Shown here in pieces: positions 54,784-63,219 of a stretch of 64,000 nucleotides of DNA (its first letter is position 1; each line of letters starts with the position of its first letter). The stretch is from contig NZ_LR594036.1 in assembly GCF_901542335.1 (NCBI RefSeq), positions 1,364,001 to 1,428,000 of the forward strand. Reading direction: 5' to 3'. Origin of the DNA: Streptococcus porcinus (GTDB taxonomy: Bacteria; Bacillota; Bacilli; Lactobacillales; Streptococcaceae). The notes beneath the pieces were generated by a model that was given only the letters and a program-made list of their open reading frames with translations, searched no databases and was not told the origin of the DNA. Made by a program: the position numbers and the translations under genes.

Positions 54784-55795
54784 CTTTTTTAGCAAACAAG
54801 AGGTTAAACCATCTCAAAAAACGTACTTTCCAACAAAAGTAGAAACATCTTTTTTTAACATGCCTATAACTAGATAATCCTTTTCTGGCAAAAGCTCCCT
54901 TATGATTAAAATAGGATAACTCAAAATCGTTAATCTGGCCTTGTGACCATTTTTTTACGATATGTTTTGGTGAACGATACTCTTTCAAAACCTCTCGTCT
55001 AAATAAGGGATCATGTCTCCTAACAGGATCAACATCTAAATCCCAATGTCGTGGACCAGCTGTTCCATAATTAAAACTAGCTCCATTAACAATCCCAGTC
55101 TCTGTTATGACTTCTGCGTCAAGTTCGTTTAAAAAACGGCCATTACTTGCTAAGATAAATTCGGTGTGAAACCCCATCAATATCTTGATATTATGAGAAG
55201 CTTGATTGTCTGGAAAGCAAATCTGATTACCCGTCATCTTCAACTTATTATGTAGGCGCGACGATTCAGACAGTGAATAGTCGGCAACATTTCGCCAAAA
55301 GGAAGGCCCCTTTTTGTGGCTTAAATAGTTTGCTAAAGCCTGACCATCTGTTTGCTGGTATTTTCGATAATGGTGACGAACATACTGCGCTTGCTGGCTC
55401 GAAATGACATAGCGAAATTGATGAATCCTTTTTTCTAATTTTCCCTCTTGGCAAAGCTTATCACCAGGGAATGATTTATCAACTAGGGTAGCCAAACTTG
55501 ACCAAAAACAATCATCTGGACTCAAAGAGGGGTGGAAATGGCTTAATAAATGTCTTGTTTCATTAAGACTCCCACTTAAGTCACTTGGCATGGCAACCAT
55601 GTCTAATAGTATTTTTAATAAAACCCTACCTTCTAGAGTCTCACTGCTATAAGCCCAAAAACGTCTAAAAAGAGAGGAGCCAACACGGTAGTCTATATCA
55701 CCATGTAAAGCAACTTCCCTTAAAATTTCTATTGGCCATCCCAAATAGTATAATTGTTTGATTGTCACATACTTTTCGTGAAGGTCTACCTTCAT
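54770..55795 (-). CDS. DUF3114 domain protein
   Basis: A 341-residue protein matching the streptococcal DUF3114 family, with HTEFILASNGRFLNELDAE and GIVNGASFNYGTAGPRHWDLDV in the C-terminal half, and a very basic C-terminus (KKRCFYFCWKVRF, KKEKRN). It has no signal peptide or clear membrane segment. Function unknown; the conserved NGASFNYG block suggests an enzymatic or binding surface. AGGAGGGG lies before the ATG. It is monocistronic, convergent with glnP. Confidence 0.75.
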   Translation of the reverse strand: MKVDLHEKYVTIKQLYYLGWPIEILREVALHGDIDYRVGSSLFRRFWAYSSETLEGRVLLKILLDMVAMPSDLSGSLNETRHLLSHFHPSLSPDDCFWSSLATLVDKSFPGDKLCQEGKLEKRIHQFRYVISSQQAQYVRHHYRKYQQTDGQALANYLSHKKGPSFWRNVADYSLSESSRLHNKLKMTGNQICFPDNQASHNIKILMGFHTEFILASNGRFLNELDAEVITETGIVNGASFNYGTAGPRHWDLDVDPVRRHDPLFRREVLKEYRSPKHIVKKWSQGQINDFELSYFNHKGAFARKGLSSYRHVKKRCFYFCWKVRFLRWFNLLFAKKEKRN

Positions 55796-55865
55796 TTGCC
55801 CCTCCTTTTAAAAAGCTTTTTACTATTATATCCCAAATGAATAAATTTCTCTTTCTTTTGATATT

Positions 55866-55892
55866 AAAAAACTAGGTCACGTGTGACCTAGT
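55866..55892 (-). terminator. Terminator of the dhaKLM-glpF operon
   Basis: A perfect 10-bp stem ACTAGGTCAC/GTGACCTAGT is followed on the minus strand by TTTTTTAA. Confidence 0.85.
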
Positions 55893-55908
55893 CTTACTCT
55901 TAAATTAA

Positions 55909-56619
55909 TTACATTGTAGATAGAACAAACTGATATAAAACTGCCCCTAAAGAACCACCTAAAATAGGAGCAACAACTGGAATCCACGCATAAGACCAAT
56001 CTGACTCACCCTTATTTGGAATTGGCAAGAGAGCATGTATTAAGCGTGGACCTAAGTCACGAGCTGGATTTATAGCATAACCCGTTGTGCCACCAAGTCC
56101 AAAACCAACAGCCATAACCACTAAACCAACAATCAGTGGACCAAAACCAGCGGATAGTTTATTAGGGCCTAAAGACATAACTGTCATAACAAGAACTGCT
56201 GTACCAATAGCTTCACCTAAAAAATTAGACCATGTGTGACGAATGGCAGGAGCAGTTGAGAAACAGCCTAGAATTGTTGCTGAATCTTTAGTTTCTTGCC
56301 AATGAGGATAGTAATGCAAATAAACTAGGGTTGCTCCAAGCATCGCACCTAACATCTGGGCTACAATATAAGGAAGTACATGCACCCATGGGAAGGCACC
56401 TGTTAAAGCTAGTGCAAGAGTTACTGCTGGATTTAAGTGAGCTCCACTTAAAAAGCCAACCATATAAACTGGGACAGCAACTGCTAGTCCCCAACCAAGA
56501 GTAATGGCAATCCAGCCACTTCCTTCTGCTTTAGTATTTTTTAAACAGACAGCTGCCACAACACCATCACCTAATAATACTAGAATCAGAGTTCCTAATA
56601 ATTCACCAATAAATGACAT
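55909..56619 (-). CDS. glpF: Glycerol/dihydroxyacetone facilitator (aquaglyceroporin)
   Basis: A 236-residue MIP-family channel with six hydrophobic segments and the two half-helix motifs HLNPAVTLALA and INPARDLGPRL; the Asp after the second NPA favours glycerol over water. It is last in the dha operon, ten bases after dhaM, so it likely admits dihydroxyacetone or glycerol for DhaKLM. Length normal. Confidence 0.9.
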   Translation of the reverse strand: MSFIGELLGTLILVLLGDGVVAAVCLKNTKAEGSGWIAITLGWGLAVAVPVYMVGFLSGAHLNPAVTLALALTGAFPWVHVLPYIVAQMLGAMLGATLVYLHYYPHWQETKDSATILGCFSTAPAIRHTWSNFLGEAIGTAVLVMTVMSLGPNKLSAGFGPLIVGLVVMAVGFGLGGTTGYAINPARDLGPRLIHALLPIPNKGESDWSYAWIPVVAPILGGSLGAVLYQFVLSTM

Positions 56620-56629
56620 TCTCCAAACC

Positions 56630-57004
56630 TCATTTCTTTATTTCTAATTCTGATAATTGTTGCAAAATAGCTTCCTTATCAACACCAGCTTGAATTAAGG
56701 CAGCTGCCGTATAGGCTCCCTCAACGATAGGTACTTGCATAATTGATAATTCTTTATCTGTAAAGTCGGCTACCATTTCCAAATTCATACGGGCTGACCC
56801 TAAATCGAAAAAGGCTAGTAACTGACTCTTAGGATTTTGATCAACTACCATCTGAACTTGATCAAAACTGGTACCAATCCCACCATCTTCATGTCCCCCA
56901 ACGCTGGTAATAGCGACATCTTTTGCAACTTCCGCCAGTAAATCCGTGATTCCTGAAGCAATGCCTTTTGAATGTGAAACAATAACAATACCTAACTCTG
57001 ACAT
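56630..57004 (-). CDS. dhaM: Dihydroxyacetone kinase phosphotransfer subunit DhaM
   Basis: A 124-residue EIIA-mannose-like protein. VIVSHSKGIASG carries the phospho-accepting His11. It relays phosphate from HPr to the ADP bound on DhaL. It has a single domain, as in Lactococcus, unlike the longer E. coli DhaM. Its start overlaps the dhaL stop by one base. Confidence 0.9.
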   Translation of the reverse strand: MSELGIVIVSHSKGIASGITDLLAEVAKDVAITSVGGHEDGGIGTSFDQVQMVVDQNPKSQLLAFFDLGSARMNLEMVADFTDKELSIMQVPIVEGAYTAAALIQAGVDKEAILQQLSELEIKK

Positions 57005-57579
57005 TAGATCACCTCTGCTTCCAACATAGCTTCAAATAAAAGGCCAGATGAATAAGAACCAGGATCAATATGGCCAATGGAGCGTTCGCCCACATAAGAT
57101 GCCCGACCCTTAGTCGCAGCAATATCTTTGGTTGCTTCTACTGCAGACCAAATAACCTCTTTAGTCAATTGATTTTTCTTAAGAGCTTCGATGACCGCAA
57201 TCCAAACATCAACCATTGTTTTCTCACCTTTTTCAGCTTTGCCACGTTTTTGAATCATAGCTAATCCTTCTGTTAGTAAGTCAACAACAGACACATCTTC
57301 TGCCAGCTTAGCCATTCCCATAAAAGCCGACCCGTAAAGTGGCCCTGAAGCTCCTCCTACTTTACTAACCAGTTGCATGGCAACAACTTTATAAACATCA
57401 GAAGCCTTATCAAAGTCTTTACCATTAAGATTTTCCATAACAGCCGCCATACCACGCGCCATATTACCACCGTGGTCACCGTCTCCAATAGGTGTATCTA
57501 ACTCACTAAGATAATCTTTTTTAGCCTTTATTTTTTCGTCAAATAGGCGCATCCATTCTAAAACTTTTTGATAATCCAT
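57004..57579 (-). CDS. dhaL: Dihydroxyacetone kinase ADP-binding subunit DhaL
   Basis: A 191-residue helical subunit that holds ADP and two Mg ions; the metal motif DTPIGDGDHGGNMARG lies near residue 30. It passes phosphate to dihydroxyacetone on DhaK. I chose the ATG at 57579 (MDYQKVLEWM), preceded by AAAGGAGG and overlapping nothing but the spacer after dhaK; an earlier start would run into the dhaK stop region. It is the second gene of the operon. Confidence 0.92.
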   Translation of the reverse strand: MDYQKVLEWMRLFDEKIKAKKDYLSELDTPIGDGDHGGNMARGMAAVMENLNGKDFDKASDVYKVVAMQLVSKVGGASGPLYGSAFMGMAKLAEDVSVVDLLTEGLAMIQKRGKAEKGEKTMVDVWIAVIEALKKNQLTKEVIWSAVEATKDIAATKGRASYVGERSIGHIDPGSYSSGLLFEAMLEAEVI

Positions 57580-57590
57580 AAAACCTCCTT

Positions 57591-58580
57591 TTACCAAGCT
57601 GGTGTAGTAACTTTAGCAGTTAAGGCTTCTAACCATTGGTCTGATTCAATTTTTATAAGAGTCAATGATAGACCAGCCATGTCCAAGCTCGTCATATAAT
57701 CACCTAACTTTTTATAAACCACATTGATGCCATATTCAGCCATTAATTTAGCGACGTCATTGGCAAATACATATTGTTCCATAAGGGGTGTGCTACCCAA
57801 ACCATTGATAAGAAGACCATAGTTTTGTCCTGATTCAAGTTGGAAAGCATCTGCTAACTTGGAAACCAGTTCTTTAGCTAATTCAGAAGAAACTTTCATT
57901 TTTTCCTTTTTGTAACCAGGTTCACCGTGGATACCAACACCGTATTCAAACTCATCATCTTCTAGCACAAATCCTGGTTTGCCAACTTCTGGCACTGTTG
58001 CTCCTGACAATGCTAAACCAATTGTCTTGATATTTGGTACTAATGCATCAGCTATTTGTTTGATGTCTTCCAATGATTTTCCTTGATGCGCAGCATATCC
58101 TAAAATTTTATGCACTAAAATGGTTCCTGCTACACCACGTTTACCTTGTGTGTAGAGACTATTTTCAACCGCAATATCATCATCAACTACAACACTCGCT
58201 ACTGAGATTCCTTCCATCTCAGCCATTTCTTGCGCCATTTCAAAATTCATAATATCGCCAGAATAATTTTTTATTACCATAAAGACGCCAGCACCTTCAT
58301 CAGCGGCTTTAATAGCCTCCAAAATTTGATCAGGTGTTGGCGATGTGAAGACGGCGCCACAAATTGCAGCTGAAAGCATCCCTTCTCCGACAAAGCCAGC
58401 ATGAGAAGGTTCATGGCCAGAACCTCCACCGGAGATAATAGCAACCTTACCAGTTTTTTCGGCTTTACGAACAATAACATCATAACCTTCCACTCGTTCT
58501 ACTAAATCAGAATGGATGAAGGCAAAACCATCAAGCATATCTTGCACAATAGCTTCTGGTTGATTCATAATTTTTTTCAT
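57591..58580 (-). CDS. dhaK: Dihydroxyacetone kinase substrate subunit DhaK
   Basis: A 329-residue subunit that binds dihydroxyacetone covalently through His218 (GIHGEPG). Catalytic His56 (GSGHEPSH) and Asp109 (YSGDIMNF) are also present, at the same numbers as in E. coli. It is first in dhaKLM-glpF; the promoter region has a DhaS-type operator and a cre site. GGGAGGAAA precedes the ATG. Confidence 0.95.
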   Translation of the reverse strand: MKKIMNQPEAIVQDMLDGFAFIHSDLVERVEGYDVIVRKAEKTGKVAIISGGGSGHEPSHAGFVGEGMLSAAICGAVFTSPTPDQILEAIKAADEGAGVFMVIKNYSGDIMNFEMAQEMAEMEGISVASVVVDDDIAVENSLYTQGKRGVAGTILVHKILGYAAHQGKSLEDIKQIADALVPNIKTIGLALSGATVPEVGKPGFVLEDDEFEYGVGIHGEPGYKKEKMKVSSELAKELVSKLADAFQLESGQNYGLLINGLGSTPLMEQYVFANDVAKLMAEYGINVVYKKLGDYMTSLDMAGLSLTLIKIESDQWLEALTAKVTTPAW

Positions 58581-58608
58581 TCGGGTTTCCTCCCATAAAA
58601 TATTTTTT

Positions 58609-58622
58609 TGTTTACGCTTTCA
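58609..58622 (-). promoter_or_regulatory. cre site at the dhaK start of transcription
   Basis: TGAAAGCGTAAACA on the minus strand matches the CcpA consensus at 13 of 14 positions and abuts the dhaK -10, implying glucose repression. Confidence 0.65.
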
Positions 58623-58650
58623 TTTTATCTAAAAATAAAAACTTATGTAA
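58622..58650 (-). promoter_or_regulatory. dhaK promoter
   Basis: On the minus strand TTACAT (58650-58645) and TAAAAT (58627-58622) are 17 bp apart, between the DhaS operator and the cre site. Confidence 0.7.
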
Positions 58651-58651
58651 G

Positions 58652-58673
58652 GGACAAAATCAAGAATTTGTCC
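58652..58673. promoter_or_regulatory. DhaS operator
   Basis: The inverted repeat GGACAAAA-N6-ATTTGTCC lies just upstream of the dhaK -35. It is nearly identical to the Lactococcus lactis DhaS site GGACACAT-N6-ATTTGTCC, consistent with activation by DhaS and DhaQ. Confidence 0.8.
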
Positions 58674-58741
58674 TTATACTTTCTTCATTTCTTTTGATAA
58701 AGTATAATGAGATTAAGACATTCTGTTTAAGGAGGCTAAAA

Positions 58742-59281
58742 GTGGCAACATCACTAATTACAAAAAAGAAAATTGCCAAGGCTTTTAAAAAAGAACTAGC
58801 CTATAAACCTTTTGATAAAATTTCTGTCGTTGACATCATGGATCAAGCTGGCATTCGTAGGCAGACCTTCTATAATCATTTTCTTGATAAATATGAACTC
58901 TTAGACTGGATTTTTGAAACCGAGCTACAAGAGCAGGTGACCAATAACCTCAATTACATTACTGGCTTTCAACTGTTAGATGAGTTACTCTTTTACTTTG
59001 GCAATAACAAAACATTTTATGCTCAGCTTTTTGCTATTAAAGACCAGAACGATTTTTATAGCTATTTTGGTGACTATTGCTTGGTTTTATTAGAAAAAAT
59101 TATCGCTGAACAAGAACTTAAAACAAAACTTAATCTGGAAGCCGATTATCGCTCTTTTCTCAAAACTTATCATTCAAGAGCATTGGCGGACATGATTAGA
59201 GCATTTGTAACCGACAAGCAAATGCAGCCACAAACCGATTTAATTAAAAAAACGATTCTCGCTAGTATGACGGAAGGGTAG
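58742..59281 (+). CDS. dhaS: TetR-like activator DhaS
   Basis: A 179-residue regulator whose N-terminal helix-turn-helix (KISVVDIMDQAGIRRQTFYNHFLDKYELLDW) is typical of TetR proteins and DhaS. With DhaQ bound to dihydroxyacetone it activates dhaKLM in L. lactis. I chose the GTG at 58742 because GGAGG lies six bases upstream; an ATG 16 codons earlier would overlap that site. TATAAT at 58703-58708 gives a -10. It is divergent from dhaK and followed by dhaQ after eight bases. Confidence 0.88.
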   Translation: MATSLITKKKIAKAFKKELAYKPFDKISVVDIMDQAGIRRQTFYNHFLDKYELLDWIFETELQEQVTNNLNYITGFQLLDELLFYFGNNKTFYAQLFAIKDQNDFYSYFGDYCLVLLEKIIAEQELKTKLNLEADYRSFLKTYHSRALADMIRAFVTDKQMQPQTDLIKKTILASMTEG

Positions 59282-59289
59282 GAAACAAG

Positions 59290-60279
59290 ATGGTTACGAT
59301 TTCAAATCATAAATATATGATGATTGATCACTATATCAAAGGAATGCTTTTAGCACATCCTCACCTCGCTAAAGTACCTAAAAAACCGATTATCTATAAT
59401 AAGGAGCACCAGTCAGAGCTCATTCCAATCCTGTCTGGAGGAGGCTCGGGACATGAACCAGCACATATCGGCTTTATTGGCGATGGCATGTTAACAGCAG
59501 CTGTCTATGGCGACCTTTTCACTCCTCCCAGTTCTGAGCAAATCTTAGAAGCTCTGCGATTCCTTAACAAGGGAAAGGGAGTCTTTGTTATTATTAAAAA
59601 TTTCGAAGCTGACATCCGAGAATTTAGTAAGGCCATTCACCAAGCACGGCTTGAAGGAATTCCCGTTAGATACATTATTTCTCACGATGATATCTCCGTT
59701 GAACCTAAAAAAATTTTTCAGATGCGTCACCGAGGATTAGCAGGAACAATTCTATTACATAAAATTTTGGGACAAGCTGCGCGTCAAGGGGCAGGGCTAA
59801 AAGAGCTTGAGCAAATCGGGTTTCATCTTGCCACTGAGATAGCAACTATTGGCTTTGCAACCAAATCACCCACCTTCCCAAATGCTGCGCTACCACTTTT
59901 TGAATTACCTAAAGGTCATATCTCTTTTGGTATTGGAATTCACGGAGAAGAAGGCTATCGGACCGTTCCATTTACTTCCTCTGAACATTTAGCAGTCGAA
60001 ATAGTCAATAAATTACAGATAAAATTCCATTGGCAAGAAGATGAGAAATTTATCTTGTTAGCCAATAATTTAGGAACAACAACAGAATTAGAACAAGGTA
60101 TATTTCTAAACGACCTAGGACAATTGTTAGAACTTGAAGGATTAGATATAGCTTATCTCAAAAACGGTAAATACATGACCAGCCTTGATATGGCAGGAAT
60201 TTCAGTGACCCTAGCTCGCCTAAAAGATCCCATCTGGCTAGACTACCTTAAGGCACCCACCAATGCCTTTGCTTGGTAA
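59290..60279 (+). CDS. dhaQ: DhaK-like coactivator DhaQ
   Basis: A 329-residue paralogue of DhaK in tandem with dhaS. It keeps His55 (GSGHEPAH), Asp108 and His218 (GIHGEEG), so it should bind dihydroxyacetone covalently. In L. lactis DhaQ is the ligand sensor that switches DhaS on and does not act as a kinase subunit. Identity as coactivator rests on operon position and divergence from the separate dhaK at 57591-58580. Confidence 0.85.
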   Translation: MVTISNHKYMMIDHYIKGMLLAHPHLAKVPKKPIIYNKEHQSELIPILSGGGSGHEPAHIGFIGDGMLTAAVYGDLFTPPSSEQILEALRFLNKGKGVFVIIKNFEADIREFSKAIHQARLEGIPVRYIISHDDISVEPKKIFQMRHRGLAGTILLHKILGQAARQGAGLKELEQIGFHLATEIATIGFATKSPTFPNAALPLFELPKGHISFGIGIHGEEGYRTVPFTSSEHLAVEIVNKLQIKFHWQEDEKFILLANNLGTTTELEQGIFLNDLGQLLELEGLDIAYLKNGKYMTSLDMAGISVTLARLKDPIWLDYLKAPTNAFAW

Positions 60280-60320
60280 ATTAATTGTAATATAGCACCG
60301 CATCCCAAAATTTGGGGGAC

Positions 60321-60374
60321 AAATAAAACACTCCTGTTACTATCTAGTCAACTAGACTCAGGAGTGTTTTATTT
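60321..60374. terminator. Bidirectional terminator between dhaQ and the ABC-2 operon
   Basis: AAATAAAACACTCCTG pairs exactly with CAGGAGTGTTTTATTT, with an inner CTAGT/ACTAG stem. A fragment CATCCCAAAATTTGGGG lies just before it. Confidence 0.8.
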
Positions 60375-60449
60375 ATAGTACAAAAGTATACTCAATAAAA
60401 ACAGAGTTAACTTGGAGTGAAGTGAAAAAGACTTACTAATCAGAAATCG

Positions 60450-61235
60450 TTAAGACCCTGCACTTTCATAAGCATCTATTCCTAAGTTCCAAAGTTTTGT
60501 TGAGAGTGCAAAAACAAGTAAGGATATTAATACCACTCCTCCTACATTAAATAAGCCGTTTTCCCCCGTTAAAAAATAGGATGCAGGGTAATAGGCAGCA
60601 AAGGCAAAAGGAATAATAAAGCTAATCACCCATTTTAGAAATGAATGATAAATTGATATTGGGTATTTGGCAAAATCATTGAACATATAAAAAATATAAG
60701 TAATAGCCCCAGACTGCTTCGTCCAAAAAGAGATGCTTGCCGTAGCAATCTTTAACGATGTATAAATCAATGTAGCAAAAGGAATAATCAAGATAAAAAG
60801 GACCACTTTTGGAATAGACCAAGCAATCGTGCCAAAACTCGTTACTAGTAAGAGTGTTCCTACTAGCAATTCCCCTAAGGCATCTACTTGGAATGTTTCG
60901 ACCATGACATGAAAGAGGGGACTAATCGGTCTAGTCAAATATTTATCAAATTCTCCCTTTAGTACAAGCCTCTGACCTAAAGCCCAGAGATTATCGAAAA
61001 AGAGATGGTCAATCCCTTTTGGAATTAGAGAAAATCCATAGATAAAGGTAATCTGCTCAAAAGTCCAGCCTGCTAAGGAGGGAATATGTTGAAAAAGGAC
61101 ATTTAAAAAGAGTAGATTAAGCCCTTGGGTTAGAAAAACTCCCAACACACCCACAACAAAATCAACTTTATATTCTAGAATTTGCTTGAGGTATTGCTTG
61201 ATAAAAATAACATGCATCCGTCCTAATTTTTGCAT
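60450..61235 (-). CDS. ABC-2 family transporter permease
   Basis: A 261-residue membrane protein with about six hydrophobic segments (for example VDFVVGVLGVFLTQGLNLLFL and VVLFILIIPFATLIYTSLKIA) and GEFDKYLTRPISPLFHV between segments, typical of COG3694-type exporter permeases. It forms a heteromeric export channel with the next gene; cargo unknown. One base separates it from the upstream permease. It is last of three. Confidence 0.8.
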   Translation of the reverse strand: MQKLGRMHVIFIKQYLKQILEYKVDFVVGVLGVFLTQGLNLLFLNVLFQHIPSLAGWTFEQITFIYGFSLIPKGIDHLFFDNLWALGQRLVLKGEFDKYLTRPISPLFHVMVETFQVDALGELLVGTLLLVTSFGTIAWSIPKVVLFILIIPFATLIYTSLKIATASISFWTKQSGAITYIFYMFNDFAKYPISIYHSFLKWVISFIIPFAFAAYYPASYFLTGENGLFNVGGVVLISLLVFALSTKLWNLGIDAYESAGS

Positions 61236-61236
61236 C

Positions 61237-62055
61237 CTAACCCCCTTGAATTGTTAAATGATATTGCACTTTCTTCCATATTAATTGAGATAGGCTCACC
61301 ATCACAATTAACCAAAAGACTTGTAATAGTATTGCTCCTACTGTCTGATTAACTGTGTATTTCCCAAGCAGAATCATCACCGGAGTATAAACTAAAGATG
61401 AAAAAGGCAGGTAACTAAGAATATCGGCTATTAATTTTGGAAAGAAGACTAGGGGTATGAGACTCCCTGACAAAAAAGCAAGAATCGAATTCTTCAATAG
61501 ATTAGAACCCCAGAGATTTTTGAAGACAAATGCTGAAAAACCAAAACATATATTGAAATAAAAATTAATTAAAAAAGCCAATAAAATACTGAGTACATAG
61601 CTGAAAATTGTATAAAGCAGGTATAAGTAAGGTACCCCGGCCATCACTTTTACAATTAAAATTAACACTAAGAATGGAATACCAACACTAATAAAAATAA
61701 TCCAGCGAGAACCAATCTCCATAAACAAATAGGAAGTAGCAAAATGTACAGGCCGAAGCAGTCGCATAATAATTGAGCCATCTTTGACCTCTTCCCCAAT
61801 CATAAATGAGCTGTCTGATTTTGTCAGTAAGGCGGTCACAAAACTCATAATAACATATAAGGTCATATCTGCTAGTGTAAAACCATTAATTAAAGACTGC
61901 TGTGAAGACTTAAAGACAGCTTTCCAAAGATAAAAAGCGACAAATGCTCCTATAACATCGCCTATCCGGTATAAAAAGAAATTAACGCGATAAGTAATTA
62001 GTTGCTGGATTCCTGAACTGATAAAGGGTTTATAACGTCTCCAAAAGCTAAGCAT
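61237..62055 (-). CDS. ABC-2 family transporter permease (partner)
   Basis: A 272-residue permease of the COG4587 type. It has about six hydrophobic segments and the loop VKDGSIIMRLLRPVHFATSYL, parallel to the TRPIS loop of its partner. I chose the ATG at 62055 (MLSFWRRYKPF) with AAGGAG seven bases upstream; it begins one base after the ATPase stop. Cargo unknown. Confidence 0.8.
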   Translation of the reverse strand: MLSFWRRYKPFISSGIQQLITYRVNFFLYRIGDVIGAFVAFYLWKAVFKSSQQSLINGFTLADMTLYVIMSFVTALLTKSDSSFMIGEEVKDGSIIMRLLRPVHFATSYLFMEIGSRWIIFISVGIPFLVLILIVKVMAGVPYLYLLYTIFSYVLSILLAFLINFYFNICFGFSAFVFKNLWGSNLLKNSILAFLSGSLIPLVFFPKLIADILSYLPFSSLVYTPVMILLGKYTVNQTVGAILLQVFWLIVMVSLSQLIWKKVQYHLTIQGG

Positions 62056-62056
62056 A

Positions 62057-63055
62057 TCAAAGCTCCTTTCGGTAAAAGCGTCGAACGATTTCCTCAATAT
62101 CAACATCTACCATCTTCAAATCTCTCACTTTAAAATCTAACATAATTTTTTTAATAATCTCAGCTGTTTGAAAAAGAGAACTATCGTAGTGGATATCTAA
62201 AATAAGGTCATGGTAAGTCATTTCCCAAGAAGAGATGTTTGCAAACTGCTTGACTAATTCTTCTTGACCAGACTCTAACTCAAAAGAGAGACTCTTCATC
62301 TTTCCAAACCTTTGTTTTAACTGATTAACTGAACCATCAAAAATCTCTTGTCCCTTATCAATCATAATAATACGATCACAAAGTTGTTCAATATCGCTTA
62401 AATCATGTGTTGTTAATAAAATGGTTGTTTCTTCTTCTTGATTAATCTGAGCAATAGCTTTGCGAATATTATCTTTTACTGAAACATCTAGCCCAATCGT
62501 AGGTTCATCTAAAAATAGAACTTTCGGATTGTGTAATAGTGAAGCTGCTATGTCTGCTCGCATTCGTTGTCCAAGTGATAATGTCCGAACAGGATCTTTA
62601 ATAAACTCATTTAGATCAAGGACTTCATTTAAAAAAGCCATGCGCTTGTTAAAGAGTTGGTCCGGAACATCGTAGATTTCTTTTAAAACCGTGTAAGTTT
62701 CTTGTAATGCTAAATCCCACCAAAGCTGAGTCCGTTGCCCAAAAACAACACCAATATCTCTGACGTAATCTTGGCGATTTTCTTGAGGAATCTTTCCATT
62801 AATGCGACAATAACCCGAAGTGGGCTTTAAGATTCCTGTCAACATTTTTATCGTTGTTGATTTACCCGCACCATTAGCTCCAATAAAGCCTAAAACCTGC
62901 CCTTTAGGAACTTCAAAAGATAAGTCTTTTACTGCTTCAAAAATTTCTAGTTGAGGATGAACAAAAGACTTTAAAGCCCCTTTTAAACCTGGTTCCTTAA
63001 CAGTTTTAATAAAATTTTTATGAAGGTGTGATACCTCAATCATTGTCATTGTCAA
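62057..63055 (-). CDS. ABC-2 exporter ATP-binding protein
   Basis: A 332-residue ATPase of the COG4586 type. Walker A GANGAGKST lies near 60, the COG4586 mark VVFGQRTQLWWDLAL follows, then signature LSLGQRMRADIA and Walker B VLFLDEPTIGLD. The C-terminal 90 residues form an added domain. First in a three-gene exporter operon next to thrS. Several Met codons at the start (MTMTMIEV) leave the exact start open. Confidence 0.85.
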   Translation of the reverse strand: MTMTMIEVSHLHKNFIKTVKEPGLKGALKSFVHPQLEIFEAVKDLSFEVPKGQVLGFIGANGAGKSTTIKMLTGILKPTSGYCRINGKIPQENRQDYVRDIGVVFGQRTQLWWDLALQETYTVLKEIYDVPDQLFNKRMAFLNEVLDLNEFIKDPVRTLSLGQRMRADIAASLLHNPKVLFLDEPTIGLDVSVKDNIRKAIAQINQEEETTILLTTHDLSDIEQLCDRIIMIDKGQEIFDGSVNQLKQRFGKMKSLSFELESGQEELVKQFANISSWEMTYHDLILDIHYDSSLFQTAEIIKKIMLDFKVRDLKMVDVDIEEIVRRFYRKEL

Positions 63056-63094
63056 GCCCTACTTCTTTAATTTTCCTAAAATAATAAGTAATTT

Positions 63095-63123
63095 ATTATA
63101 ACACCCTGACCAATTTTATGCAA
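63095..63123 (-). promoter_or_regulatory. Promoter of the ABC-2 operon
   Basis: On the minus strand TTGCAT (63123-63118) and TATAAT (63100-63095) are 17 bp apart, and the -10 is extended (TGTTATAAT). Confidence 0.7.
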
Positions 63124-63153
63124 TCGCTTTCTATAACCATCTCACTTCCTTAT

Positions 63154-63194
63154 AAAAAAACCTCAAAAATTAGATAACTTTCTAACTTTTGAGG
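63154..63194 (-). terminator. Terminator of thrS
   Basis: CCTCAAAA-TTAGA pairs with TCTAA-TTTTGAGG with one mismatch, followed on the minus strand by a run of seven T. Confidence 0.85.
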
Positions 63195-63219
63195 GATGTC
63201 TATCTAAAAACTGCCTAGT

